DNA of 64,000 nt from an uncultured Enorma sp. (GCA_905210055.1 CAJLVH010000001.1:12521-76520), one strand, 5' to 3'; shown: positions 1 through 8,310, numbered from the stretch's first letter. The notes: generated by a model from the sequence alone, not told the origin. Numbers and translations are program-made.

Positions 1-23
1 TTGCCTTTATAGACGGTCACGGC

Positions 24-746
24 TCACGCCTCCTTGCAGAAATCGGTGCGCGCCTGGTCGAGCGCCGCGAACATCTCATCGAGGGTTGCGAACGGGTCGG
101 CTGCCGCGACGATACCGGACGTGCCGCCCGTGCCGTCGGCGCCGTACTTGATTGCGTCGTAAACGTTCTGGCCGGTAGAAATGCCGGCGGCCTGGAGCAC
201 GAGCGTCTCGGGCGAGACCGCCTTCACGGCCTCGGTCGAGCCGCGCATGTAGTCCTCGCCGGCAACCTGACCGGTGCCGATGAGGCTCGTGAGCTCGCAG
301 ACCATGACGTCCGGCTTGAGCGAGGCGATCATCTCGCCCTCTTCGACCGAGTCTGCGCACACAACCGTGAGGATGCCGACTTCGTTGGCGCGCGCGATCG
401 TCGCGGCGAGCTCATGAACGGTGCAGGGATTCTCCGCGTGGTTCAGGAACGTCGCCTTCACACCTGCGGCGGCAAGCGCCTCGGGCAGAATATGACCCAT
501 TCCGCGGCCGGGCTTCAGACTCTCCATGGCCTGAGCGCACGGCACGAGGTGCGGGCACTCCGCGATGATGCGCGGCAAATCGATGAGCTGTGCGGTGAAG
601 AGGCAGTCGATGTCATACCGCTCTGCCAGCTCGTCTGCCTTCCGTGCCAACGCGAGGGCATCGTCTCCATAGAGATACGATTTGGGGTTGACCACGAAAA
701 ACGGCTTTCTAAGACGTACCTTCTCCATAGGCAGCATCCCTTCCAT
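24..746 (-). CDS. Triosephosphate isomerase-family protein (paralogue type)
   Basis: A 240-residue TIM-barrel protein of the triosephosphate isomerase family, which interconverts dihydroxyacetone phosphate and glyceraldehyde 3-phosphate in the cytoplasm. Visible landmarks are the Asn/Lys pair near the N-terminus (FFVVNPKSY), a catalytic-His segment (LNHAEN, normally GHSER) and the Glu/loop-6 region (CELTSLIGTG, normally YEPVWAIGTG), ending in a phosphate-binding Gly stretch (GADGTGGTSG). These deviations from housekeeping TpiA suggest a paralogue tied to a sugar-catabolism operon that continues beyond the left edge. An internal Met at 728, preceded by GGAAGGG, is an alternative start. An operator-like palindrome lies just upstream and a GntR regulator is encoded next door, so sugar-responsive control is likely. 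Family is secure; substrate is less so. Confidence 0.82.
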   Translation of the reverse strand: MEGMLPMEKVRLRKPFFVVNPKSYLYGDDALALARKADELAERYDIDCLFTAQLIDLPRIIAECPHLVPCAQAMESLKPGRGMGHILPEALAAAGVKATFLNHAENPCTVHELAATIARANEVGILTVVCADSVEEGEMIASLKPDVMVCELTSLIGTGQVAGEDYMRGSTEAVKAVSPETLVLQAAGISTGQNVYDAIKYGADGTGGTSGIVAAADPFATLDEMFAALDQARTDFCKEA

Positions 747-778
747 CGACTCCCAACCAGAGTGCGCCTATGTTGGCG

Positions 779-844
779 CAAACTTGTACATCTTTTTATA
801 TACAAGTTTCAACACATGTATATAGTTTTTGAACAAGTTTGCAA
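779..844 (-). promoter_or_regulatory. Promoter and GntR-type operator for the TIM-family gene
   Basis: Read on the minus strand, TTGCAA (839-844) and TATACA (817-822) are 16 bp apart and form a plausible sigma-A promoter. Just downstream, AAACTTGTA (780-788) and TACAAGTTT (801-809) are perfect inverted arms, and a further half-site AACAAGTTT overlaps the -35 region. HutC-type GntR regulators bind this kind of TTGTA...TACAA palindrome; the neighbouring regulator gene at 887-1714 is the obvious candidate ligand-responsive repressor. The sites are seen directly; the pairing is inference. Confidence 0.55.
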
Positions 845-886
845 GGTAAAAATGCACAAATCTCCGTGAGCGGTCGATGGATTTCG

Positions 887-1714
887 TTAATCGGGCTGTA
901 CGGCGTTACTTACGATCGACTGCCCGGGGCGGAACCAGGTGGTGCCCCATTCGACAGGGCGATGGTCAGCGAGGCTGATAGTCTGCTCGAGCAAAAGGAT
1001 GGCGGCAGTCTCCTCGCAGGCGAGCAGATCTCCGTGCTCTTTGCCTGCGATGCGTGCAGCATAGCGCATCTTCGAATATTTGATCTTGCGCCCTGCACAG
1101 CGCTCGACGGCGTCGAATAGCGATTCATTCCGATAGTCGATATCGCAAAGGCCGGGGCACTCCTGCAGGCTGAGCCAGCTCTCCTGGCACATGATGGGCA
1201 CACCGTCGACGTAACGCACGCGGCGCAGGAACATCACGTCGCTATGGGGCGGGACGTCGAGCTCGATCGCCACATCGGAAGGCGCGGGCGTCACCCATTC
1301 GTCGACGACGACCGTTTTGAACGCCTTCCCTTGGTTGTGTAGAGCCTCAGCGAACGAGAACGGGCGGGACTCCAGGGCATGGGAGAGGCCGGGCTCGGCG
1401 ACAAAGGTGCCGCGTCCGTGCTCGCGCACGAGTAGTCCTTCGTCCACGAGCGCGCTGATGGCACGGCGAACAGTTCCACGCGCCAGACGGTACTGCGCCA
1501 TAAGTTCATGTTCCGAGGGAATCTTGCTCTTCACCGCCCACTCACGAGAATAGATCTTCTCGCGGATGATGTCGCTGAGCTGGGTATAGAGCGCGGGTGC
1601 CGCTTTTTCCGCATGGCTTTGCAGGGCTGAACCCTTCAGGGCTTCTCCGAATCCTATAGTATCGTCCTCCTCGGGTACGAACGGACCCGATGCGCTCAGC
1701 TGCCTGTTTGCCAT
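887..1714 (-). CDS. GntR-family transcriptional regulator with UTRA domain
   Basis: A 275-residue HutC-subfamily GntR regulator. Residues about 40-105 form the winged helix (IPSEHELMAQYRLARGTVRR, then LVREHGRGTFV), and residues about 125-270 form the UTRA effector-binding domain, ending in a typical WGTTWFRPG strand. UTRA domains usually sense sugar phosphates or amino sugars. The N-terminal 35 residues are poorly conserved, so an internal start is possible. It is encoded upstream of, and in the same direction as, the TIM-family gene. The 140-bp gap between them carries palindromes of the expected type, so it probably controls that gene and whatever follows it outside the window. Confidence 0.88.
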   Translation of the reverse strand: MANRQLSASGPFVPEEDDTIGFGEALKGSALQSHAEKAAPALYTQLSDIIREKIYSREWAVKSKIPSEHELMAQYRLARGTVRRAISALVDEGLLVREHGRGTFVAEPGLSHALESRPFSFAEALHNQGKAFKTVVVDEWVTPAPSDVAIELDVPPHSDVMFLRRVRYVDGVPIMCQESWLSLQECPGLCDIDYRNESLFDAVERCAGRKIKYSKMRYAARIAGKEHGDLLACEETAAILLLEQTISLADHRPVEWGTTWFRPGQSIVSNAVQPD

Positions 1715-1861
1715 GACGTCTCGTTACCAACCTGCTCGACGGGATGTTGCATCTACCATCTTATCGCGACCGACTCTGCCCCCGCAAATAATGCAGACGA
1801 GCGCTTGAGCGCCCGCCGGGGCTGCGCGCGGCGGGTTCGAATTGTCCTGTCCCCGGATACG

Positions 1862-1883
1862 AAAAGACCCCGCGGCAGCGGGG
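1862..1883 (-). terminator. Rho-independent terminator
   Basis: Minus-strand hairpin: CCCCGC, a 4-nt loop and GCGGGG, followed by TCTTTTC. It lies downstream of tRNA-Ser(UGA) and of the GC-rich remnant between them, and looks like a second terminator after the one at 2039-2069. The duplicated terminator suggests that something transcribed once lay between them. Confidence 0.6.
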
Positions 1884-2038
1884 CCGATGTGGTCTCTGGT
1901 GGAGGTAAGGGGGTTCGCCGCTCGCTGCGCTCGCTCCCTCCGCTGCGGCGGCTGCGCCGCCTTGCGCGCTCCGCGGCAAACGCTCGCGCGTTTGCGCCGC
2001 TTCGCGCCCTACGGGTTCGAATCCCTGCTTTCGCTAGC
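1884..2038. other. GC-rich repetitive spacer with tRNA-like fragments
   Basis: No credible gene. The stretch is rich in short palindromes (for example AAACGCTCGCGCGTTT around 1978-1993 and GGCGGCTGCGCCGCC around 1946-1960) and contains an isolated T-loop-like GGGTTCGAATCCC near 2013-2025. It also contains a TGGTGGAGGTAAGGGGGTTCG segment near 1898-1918 that resembles the 3' half of a minus-strand tRNA. It lies between two terminators and next to an intact tRNA-Ser, so a decayed tRNA copy is a reasonable reading. No complete cloverleaf can be drawn. Confidence 0.4.
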
Positions 2039-2069
2039 AAAAGGCCCGGCACCACAAGGACGCCGGGCG
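2039..2069 (-). terminator. Rho-independent terminator of tRNA-Ser(UGA)
   Basis: On the minus strand GCCCGGC and GCCGGGC arms enclose an 11-nt loop and are followed by CTTTTTG, 12 bp past the tRNA 3' end. Same arrangement as the terminator after the second tRNA-Ser at 31.1 kb. Confidence 0.8.
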
Positions 2070-2081
2070 TGCAAGTCGCAT

Positions 2082-2171
2082 GGCGGAGAGAGAGGGATTC
2101 GAACCCTCGAGACGCTCGCGCGCCCAACGGTTTTCAAGACCGCCGCATTCAACCGCTCTGCCATCTCTCCG
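2082..2171 (-). tRNA. tRNA-Ser(UGA)
   Basis: Reading the minus strand, GGAGAGA pairs with TCTCTCC, the discriminator is G, and CCA is encoded. The anticodon loop CTTGAAA gives UGA. A long variable arm and the GAGGG-TTCGAAT-CCCTC T arm are typical of class II serine tRNAs. Ninety nucleotides including CCA. Confidence 0.97.
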
Positions 2172-2222
2172 TGACAGGTAATGATAGCATCGTTCAAAAG
2201 GATTTGCGGCGGAAGGGCGAAT

Positions 2223-4013
2223 ATGGATATGCACGAGCAGGACGAGCGCTTCATGCGCGAGGCGCTTGCCGAGGCGCAGGCCGCCGCCGAGTTGGGCGAG
2301 GTGCCCATCGGCGCCGTCGTGGTGTATAAAGGCGAGATCATTGCGCGCGCACACAACCGGCGCGAGCTGGACGAAGATCCTTCCGCGCACGCGGAATTCC
2401 TGGCGATGCTCGAGGCTGCTCGCTCGCTCGGTCGCTGGCGGCTTACAGGTTGCACGGTGTACGTGACGCTCGAGCCGTGCCTCATGTGCGCGGGCCTTAT
2501 GGTGAACGCGCGCGTGGATCGCTGTGTATATGGTGCGGCCGACCCCAAGGGAGGCGCGACGGGCACGCTTTTCCGTGTGAACGAGGACGCGCGGCTGAAC
2601 CACCATTTCAACGTGACCGCCGGCGTGCTGGAGGGCGAATGCGCTGAGGCGCTGCGCTCGTTCTTCGCGCGGGTGCGTGCAGGTGAGCGCGTGCAGGGCG
2701 ATGCGCATGAAGATGCTCGCATGCGGGCATTCGAGGAGATGCACGCTACGGACGCGAACGATTTCGTTGCGCAGGCGCACGTCGCCACCCCGTCTCCGCG
2801 CGTGCTCCTTGCAATTGACTCCTTCAAGGGGTGCGCGGGCAGCGCGGAGGTCGAGGCGTGGACGGCGGAGGGCATCCGTCATGCATGCCCGGGCGCGCAG
2901 GTGACTATGCTTCCCATGGCGGACGGCGGGGAGGGCACTGTCGAGGCGCTCCATGTTGCCTTGGGAGGGGAGCTTGTGACGCGTCGCGTCTCGGGCCCGC
3001 TTGGCGAGCCGGTGGAGGCGTCGTATCTCTTATCGCAAAGCTCCGAGGGCATCTTCGCGGCGATTGAGATGGCCGAGGCTGCGGGTATCGAGTATTCGCC
3101 ATGCACGCATGAGGCGGCGCTGCGGGCTTCGACGTTCGGCGTGGGCGAGCTGCTGCTCGACGCTGTGGCGCGGGGCGCGCAGACGGTGTATTTCGCTATC
3201 GGCGGCAGCGCGACGAATGATGGTGGTGCAGGCTTTTTACAGGCGTTGGGCGGCCAGCTGCTCGATGCCCAGGGCAGGGAGATCGCGTGCGGTCTCGCTG
3301 GTTTGGTGAGCCTGTCCTGTGTGGACCTCGCCCCGGCAGTCAACGCGCTTGGCTCCTGCAAGCTCGTGGTGCTTTCCGACGTGGACAACCCGCTCGTGGG
3401 AAAGCGTGGCGCGCTGCGCATGTATGGTGCCCAGAAGGGGCTGCTCTCTGGCGACGACTATGTGGGCGATGAGGCGGAGACCGAGCGTCTTTTGGCTGTG
3501 TACGATAGTTGGATGGTGGCATACGGGCGTGCGCTCGACGAGGCAAGAACAAAGCTCGATTGTTCAGATAAGGCCGAAACATCTCCTCGTTTCCATTCTG
3601 TCTTGGGCGTTCCCGGCGGTGGTGCGGCGGGCGGTCTCGGTGCAGCGCTGCTTGCCCTCGGCGCGCGTATGACCTCGGGAACGAATGCGGTGCTCGATCT
3701 TATTGGATTTGACGAGGCACTTGCTGACGCCGACCTGCTCATTACGGGCGAGGGCTTTATGGATGAGCAGACGGCGCACGGTAAGGCTCCGGCGGGCGCG
3801 GCAGCCCGTGCGAAGAAGCGGGGAGTGCCCACTATAGCGCTGGTAGGTGGGCGCGCAGACGACATTGACGACGTCTATGCCGCCGGCATTGACCTTGTGC
3901 TACCCATCGTGCGAAAGCCCATGTCGCTTGCGGAGGCGCTCGATCCTCACGAGGCGCAGGCAAACCTCCGTGCCGCCGGTGAGGCTGCCATGCACGCATA
4001 TCTTCTGATGTAA
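2223..4013 (+). CDS. Fusion: tRNA adenosine(34) deaminase TadA - glycerate kinase
   Basis: A single 596-residue reading frame joins two enzymes. Residues 1-155 are TadA, which converts A34 of tRNA-Arg(ACG) to inosine: zinc and catalytic motifs H56-A-E58 and P85-C86-x-x-C89 are present. After a variable linker, residues about 193-596 are a GlxK/GarK-type glycerate kinase, which phosphorylates D-glycerate with ATP: LLAIDSFKG at the start, a SDVDNPL motif and a Gly-rich GVPGGGAAGG loop. Start chosen at 2223 because GGAAGG lies 6 nt upstream and this length matches TadA; an upstream in-frame ATG at 2181 lacks a ribosome site. No stop or frameshift is seen at the junction. The TadA substrate tRNA-Arg(ACG) is at 28.7 kb. 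Confidence 0.9.
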   Translation: MDMHEQDERFMREALAEAQAAAELGEVPIGAVVVYKGEIIARAHNRRELDEDPSAHAEFLAMLEAARSLGRWRLTGCTVYVTLEPCLMCAGLMVNARVDRCVYGAADPKGGATGTLFRVNEDARLNHHFNVTAGVLEGECAEALRSFFARVRAGERVQGDAHEDARMRAFEEMHATDANDFVAQAHVATPSPRVLLAIDSFKGCAGSAEVEAWTAEGIRHACPGAQVTMLPMADGGEGTVEALHVALGGELVTRRVSGPLGEPVEASYLLSQSSEGIFAAIEMAEAAGIEYSPCTHEAALRASTFGVGELLLDAVARGAQTVYFAIGGSATNDGGAGFLQALGGQLLDAQGREIACGLAGLVSLSCVDLAPAVNALGSCKLVVLSDVDNPLVGKRGALRMYGAQKGLLSGDDYVGDEAETERLLAVYDSWMVAYGRALDEARTKLDCSDKAETSPRFHSVLGVPGGGAAGGLGAALLALGARMTSGTNAVLDLIGFDEALADADLLITGEGFMDEQTAHGKAPAGAAARAKKRGVPTIALVGGRADDIDDVYAAGIDLVLPIVRKPMSLAEALDPHEAQANLRAAGEAAMHAYLLM

Positions 4014-4020
4014 GGCGTCA

Positions 4021-4082
4021 CATTACCCCAGGGGTTTTTCGACATCTGCCAATTGGCCAATGTCGAAAACCCCTGGAGTAAT
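4021..4082. repeat. Dispersed palindrome, family A copy 1
   Basis: Imperfect inverted arms 4021-4045 (CATTACCCCAGGGGTTTTTC then GACAT) and 4060-4082 surround a GCCAATTGGC centre. The same sequence recurs at 24312-24410 and 36908-36991. It follows the TadA-glycerate kinase stop by 7 bp, so its transcript could act as a terminator hairpin, but it has no T-run of the classical kind. Confidence 0.85.
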
Positions 4083-4106
4083 TTGATGCCGCCCGCACCG
4101 AGTCTC

Positions 4107-4137
4107 ATGTAAAAAAGTCGCTGGGGTTATTTTACAT
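4107..4137. repeat. Dispersed ATGTAAAA element, copy 1
   Basis: ATGTAAAA and TTTTACAT are inverted ends around a GTCGCTGGGGTTA core. Related sequences are at 10889-10917 and 60839-60898. The right end supplies the likely -35 hexamer of the SRP RNA promoter. Confidence 0.7.
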
Positions 4138-4159
4138 TCGAGAGGGAAACCGATAAGAT
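4131..4159 (+). promoter_or_regulatory. Promoter of the SRP RNA gene
   Basis: TTTACA (4131-4136) and TAAGAT (4154-4159) are separated by 17 bp, with a predicted start about 4166, two bases before the RNA's terminal helix. The -35 box lies inside the repeat element at 4107-4137. Confidence 0.65.
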
Positions 4160-4167
4160 AACAGGAC

Positions 4168-4282
4168 GCCCTGCGCGTTCGATGGGTTCGGGTGACGATA
4201 TGTTCCGAACCTGGTCAGGTCCGGGAGGAAGCAGCCATAAGGAGCCTCTGCCGGGCACCCGGATCCATCGAGCGCACGGGGC
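4168..4282 (+). ncRNA. ffs: Signal recognition particle RNA (small bacterial 4.5S type)
   Basis: The universally conserved domain IV is present: GGTCAGGTCCGGGAGGAAGC at about 4215-4234, closed by GCCGGGC. Flanking arms GCCCTGCGCGTTCGATGG (from 4168) and CCATCGAGCGCACGGGGC (to 4282) pair to form the long terminal helix. The helix is followed by GTTTTGTTTT, which probably terminates transcription. The RNA of about 115 nt is the scaffold for Ffh in co-translational membrane targeting. The remaining sequence to 4487 shows no other gene. Confidence 0.95.
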
Positions 4283-4487
4283 GTTTTGTTTTGGCGAGTT
4301 GCCGCGTGGGGCGGCTTGCCGCAATCCTCCGAAGGCCACGCGGGACGTCGGCCGCACTACGGATGTCGTGTCTTCCCTGCAATCCATGGTTTATGTCGCA
4401 TTTTTTACCGCCTGATTATGGAAGCGTGGCAGTGCCCGGCGTATCATTTCGAGGATTGACGAATTGATCTCGATATCGAAGGAGCCC

Positions 4488-6416
4488 ATGCTTACCCTTC
4501 TTCGCCGATTCGCCGGCGCATACCGCCGCTATTTCATCGCAGGGCCCGCCTGCAAACTGCTTGAAGTGTTCTTCGACCTGCTCACGCCACTCGTCATTGC
4601 GCGCATGATCGACGAGGGCGTCGGCGCGCGCGACCTTCCCGTCGTACTGCGCTACGGCTTGCTCTTGCTCATCATGGCCTCGATTGGCATGGCGTTCACG
4701 CTCGTGTGCCAGAAGATGGCCGCGCTCGCCTCGCAGGGCATGGGGACGGACATCCGCCGTGACCTCTACCGCTCCATCAACCGGCTCTCGTACGCCGAGC
4801 TCGACCGTTTCGGCACGCCATCGCTTATCACACGCATCACCAACGACGTGAACCAGGTGCAGCTCGCCGTGGCGCTCGGTATTCGCCAGCTCATCCGTTG
4901 GCCGTTCCTTGCCGTGGGTTCCATGGTGGCGGCGCTCGCCATCGACGTGAAGCTCGGTCTCATCTTCCTTATCTCGACGCCGCTCATCGGGCTCGTGTTC
5001 TGGGTCGTTATGGCGCGCTGCGTGCCGTATTACCAGAGCATGCAGAAAAAGCTCGACCGCATTGCGCTCATCTGCCGCGAGGGGCTTTCCGGTGCGCGCG
5101 TGGTGCGGGCGTTCGTGCGCGAAGACCACGAGCGCGATCGCTTCCGCGATGCGGCGGCGGACCAAGCGGCGACCGCCATCGCGGTGGGCAAGCTCTCGAG
5201 CGTGCTGAACCCGGTGACGTTTCTCGTTATGAACCTCGGCGTGTGCGCGATCCTCTGGGCGGGCGGCATCCAGGTGAACGTGGGCGCGCTCACACAGGGC
5301 GAGGTCATGGCATTCGTGAACTACATGACGCAGACGCTGCTTTCCATCGTGTACGTGGCGAATCTCGTGGTGGTGTTCACGCGAGCGAGTGCTTCAGCCG
5401 CTCGTGTGAACGAGGTGCTTGAGTGTGAGCCGAGCATTTCGGATGAGGGCGCCGCGCCTGTCGATGTAGAGGCTGCGCTCGCGGCGGGTGCTCCGGCGCT
5501 TCGCATGGACGATGCGTGTTATGCGTTCGCCGGGTCTGCCGTGAACGCCGTCGACCGCGCGACGTTCGCGCTGCGCCCGGGGCAGACGCTCGGCGTCATC
5601 GGCGGTACCGGTTCGGGCAAGTCGACGCTTGTCTCGCTCATCCCGCGCCTGTACGACACGACGTCAGGTTCGGTCGAGGTGTTCGGCTGCGACGTGCGCA
5701 CGTGGCCGCTCAAGCAGCTGCGCCACGCGGTGGGTATCGTTCCGCAGAAGGCATCGCTCGTTTCCGGCACGATTCGCTCGAACCTGTGCTGGCGCGATGC
5801 CAACGCTTCGGACGATGAGCTGTGGGGCGCGCTCGAGTGCGCCCAGGCGGCGGAGTTCGTGCGCAAGCTCCCGGAAGGCCTGGATAGCCCGGTCGAGGCG
5901 GGCGGCAAGAACTTCTCGGGCGGCCAGCGCCAGCGCCTTACGATCGCCCGCGCGCTCGTGGGGGAGCCGCTCGTGCTCATTCTGGACGATTCCGCCTCTG
6001 CCCTCGACTTCAAAACGGATGCTGCGCTGCGCCATGCGATCCGCTCCCGCTCGCAAGCCAGCAATGAACCACCCATTGGGGACGGGGGTTATTGGCTGGC
6101 CGGCAAGAACGTAGCGGACGCGGCCGATGCGCCTGCAAACGAAGCGGTGAATCCTGCGGCGCCGCTTACCACGGTGATCGTTTCGCAACGCGTCTCATCT
6201 GTGCGCGACGCGGATCTCATCTGCGTCATGCGGCGCGGAAAGGTCGTGGGACTCGGCACGCACGACGAGCTTTTGCATTCGTGCGAGGTCTACCAGGAGA
6301 TCTGCCTCTCGCAGCTCAAGCGCGAGGAGCTGGGACTCAATAAACCGGCGCCTGGTGAAGGTCTGGACTCTGGACTGGAATTATCGCGTTCGTCGCATGC
6401 AGAGGGGGTGGCGTAG
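4488..6416 (+). CDS. Heterodimeric ABC exporter, subunit 1 (degenerate ATP site)
   Basis: A 642-residue half-transporter: six membrane helices (about residues 10-320), then an ATPase domain. Walker A is GGTGSGKST (about 372-380) and the signature FSGGQ is canonical. Walker B ends ILDDSASALD, with Asp in place of the catalytic Glu, and the H-loop His is Gln (VSQR). This is the degenerate-site half of LmrCD/TM287-288-type drug or lipid exporters. Residues about 525-540, just before the H-loop, are encoded by an inserted palindromic element (6069-6099), and about 40 extra residues separate the D-loop from the H-loop. AAGGAG precedes the ATG at 4488; a TTG at 4464 is an alternative. The downstream partner starts immediately after this stop. 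Confidence 0.92.
   Translation: MLTLLRRFAGAYRRYFIAGPACKLLEVFFDLLTPLVIARMIDEGVGARDLPVVLRYGLLLLIMASIGMAFTLVCQKMAALASQGMGTDIRRDLYRSINRLSYAELDRFGTPSLITRITNDVNQVQLAVALGIRQLIRWPFLAVGSMVAALAIDVKLGLIFLISTPLIGLVFWVVMARCVPYYQSMQKKLDRIALICREGLSGARVVRAFVREDHERDRFRDAAADQAATAIAVGKLSSVLNPVTFLVMNLGVCAILWAGGIQVNVGALTQGEVMAFVNYMTQTLLSIVYVANLVVVFTRASASAARVNEVLECEPSISDEGAAPVDVEAALAAGAPALRMDDACYAFAGSAVNAVDRATFALRPGQTLGVIGGTGSGKSTLVSLIPRLYDTTSGSVEVFGCDVRTWPLKQLRHAVGIVPQKASLVSGTIRSNLCWRDANASDDELWGALECAQAAEFVRKLPEGLDSPVEAGGKNFSGGQRQRLTIARALVGEPLVLILDDSASALDFKTDAALRHAIRSRSQASNEPPIGDGGYWLAGKNVADAADAPANEAVNPAAPLTTVIVSQRVSSVRDADLICVMRRGKVVGLGTHDELLHSCEVYQEICLSQLKREELGLNKPAPGEGLDSGLELSRSSHAEGVA
6069..6099. repeat. Family C palindromic element inside ABC exporter gene
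   Basis: Contains GGGGACGGGGG followed by TTATTGGCTGG. It matches the reverse complement of the intergenic copy at 10844-10876 at about 27 of 29 positions, and shares its core with the pcrA copy at 58401-58549. It is read in frame as PPIGDGGYWLAG in a region where related transporters normally have only a short loop. Confidence 0.85.
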
Positions 6417-8294
6417 ATGGCAAACCCGTACGCTTCGGTTGGCTCGGTCGCTACGGTGACGTCGAACATCTCCGGTCAGGACTCCAACATGAACGATCTC
6501 GGCGGTCCCGGCGCCGGCGGCAGCGGTTCCGGCTCCGCGCAGCGTTATAGCACCGGTGAGGTTACGCGGCGCTTGCTTTCCTACGTGCGCCCGCATGCCG
6601 TGACGTTCGGCATCTCGTTCATCTCTGCCGCCCTCTCCGTGGTGCTCCAGCTCTATGTGCCCATCCTCATCGGCCGCGGCATCGACCTCATTATCTCTGC
6701 CGGTGCGGTGGACTTCGACGCGCTGCTCCCGCTCATCCAGCAACTCGCGCTCGTGATCGTGGGCGCGGCCGCCTTCCAATGGTTGCAGGGCTACTGTGTG
6801 AACCGCCTCTCATACGAGACGGTGCGTGATATGCGCGTGGAGGCGAATAACAAGCTCTTCCGCATGCCGCTTTCGTTCATCGATAGCCACGCGCACGGCG
6901 ACCTCATCAGCCGCGTGGTGAACGACGTCGACCAGGTGGGCGACGGCCTGCTGCAGGGCTTCACCCAGCTCTTCACCGGTGTGGTGACCATCGTGGGCAC
7001 GCTTGTGTTCATGCTCTCCATCTCGGTGCCCATGGCGGTGGTCGTGGTGCTCGTGACCCCGCTTTCCGTGCTCGTGGCGTCGCTTATCGCGAAGTTCTCC
7101 AACAAGAGCTTTACCGCGCAGCAGCGCACGCAAGGTCAGCTTGGCGGGTATGTCGAGGAGCTCGTGGGCAACCAGAAGCTCGTCGATGCATTCGCGTACG
7201 GTGACGAGGCCCAGGCGGGTTTCGACGCCATCAATGCCGAGCTGTACACCGCGGGCGAGCGCGCGCAGTTCCTGAGCTCGCTTTCGAACCCCGGGACGCG
7301 CTTCGTGAACAATATCATCTACGCCGTGGTGGCGATCATCGGGTGCGCGTGCGTGATCACGGGCATCCCCGCCGCGCTCACCGTGGGCGAGGTGCAGACG
7401 TTCCTTTCCTACGCGAACCAGTACACCAAGCCGTTCAACGAGATCACGAGCGTCATCACGCAGATTCAGACGGCCTATGCTTCGGCGCGGCGTCTGTTCG
7501 CCCTGCTTGACGCCACAGAGGAAGATCCCGATGCCGCCGATGCCCGCGAGCTTGCGGCACCCGCCGGCGAGGTTGAAATCGACCATGTGGACTTCTCCTA
7601 TGTGCCCGAGCGTCCGCTGCTGCGCGATATCTGCGTGCATGCGCGCCCCGGCATGCGCTTCGCGCTGGTGGGTCCCACGGGATGCGGCAAGACGACCCTC
7701 ATCAACCTGCTGCTTCGCTTCTACGACGTGGATGCGGGTGAGGTGCGGATCGATGGCGAGCCAGTACGCAGCCTCACGCGGGCGAGCCTGCGGCGCGCGT
7801 TCGGCATGGTGCTGCAGGATACCTGGCTGTTCGAGGGCACGGTGCACGACAACATTGCATATGGCATGCCGAGCGCGACGCGCGAGCAGGTCATCGCGGC
7901 GGCCAAGCGCGCGCATGCGGACTCGTTCATCCGCGCGCTGCCGCAGGGCTACGATACGGTGATTCCCGAGGATGGCGGTACGTTCAGTCAGGGTCAGAAG
8001 CAGCTGCTGTGCATCGCGCGCGTCATGCTCACCGATCCGGCCATTCTTCTGCTTGACGAGGCGACATCGTCGATCGATACGCGCACCGAGCTGCAGGTTC
8101 AAGCGGCGTTCGACGAGATGGTCGCAGGACGCACGAGCTTCATCGTGGCGCACCGCTTGAGTACGATTCGCAACGCCGATTGCATCCTATACATGCGTGA
8201 CGGCCAGATTCTGGAGCGCGGTACGCACGATGAGCTGCTCGCTCGCGGCGGTGCTTACGCAGAGCTCTACAACTCGCAGTTCGCCGAAGCGTAA
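6417..8294 (+). CDS. Heterodimeric ABC exporter, subunit 2 (catalytic ATP site)
   Basis: A 625-residue half-transporter starting directly after the subunit 1 stop. After a Gly/Ser-rich leader of about 40 residues come six membrane helices and an ATPase domain with GPTGCGKTT (Walker A), LLLDEATSSID (canonical Walker B Glu) and a His H-loop (VAHRLSTI). Its signature is degenerate (FSQGQ instead of LSGGQ). This pattern is exactly complementary to subunit 1: one consensus and one degenerate ATP site per dimer. Substrate unknown; multidrug, peptide or lipid efflux is typical of the family. Confidence 0.93.
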   Translation: MANPYASVGSVATVTSNISGQDSNMNDLGGPGAGGSGSGSAQRYSTGEVTRRLLSYVRPHAVTFGISFISAALSVVLQLYVPILIGRGIDLIISAGAVDFDALLPLIQQLALVIVGAAAFQWLQGYCVNRLSYETVRDMRVEANNKLFRMPLSFIDSHAHGDLISRVVNDVDQVGDGLLQGFTQLFTGVVTIVGTLVFMLSISVPMAVVVVLVTPLSVLVASLIAKFSNKSFTAQQRTQGQLGGYVEELVGNQKLVDAFAYGDEAQAGFDAINAELYTAGERAQFLSSLSNPGTRFVNNIIYAVVAIIGCACVITGIPAALTVGEVQTFLSYANQYTKPFNEITSVITQIQTAYASARRLFALLDATEEDPDAADARELAAPAGEVEIDHVDFSYVPERPLLRDICVHARPGMRFALVGPTGCGKTTLINLLLRFYDVDAGEVRIDGEPVRSLTRASLRRAFGMVLQDTWLFEGTVHDNIAYGMPSATREQVIAAAKRAHADSFIRALPQGYDTVIPEDGGTFSQGQKQLLCIARVMLTDPAILLLDEATSSIDTRTELQVQAAFDEMVAGRTSFIVAHRLSTIRNADCILYMRDGQILERGTHDELLARGGAYAELYNSQFAEA

Positions 8295-8310
8295 GCGACG
8301 TAAAACTACC

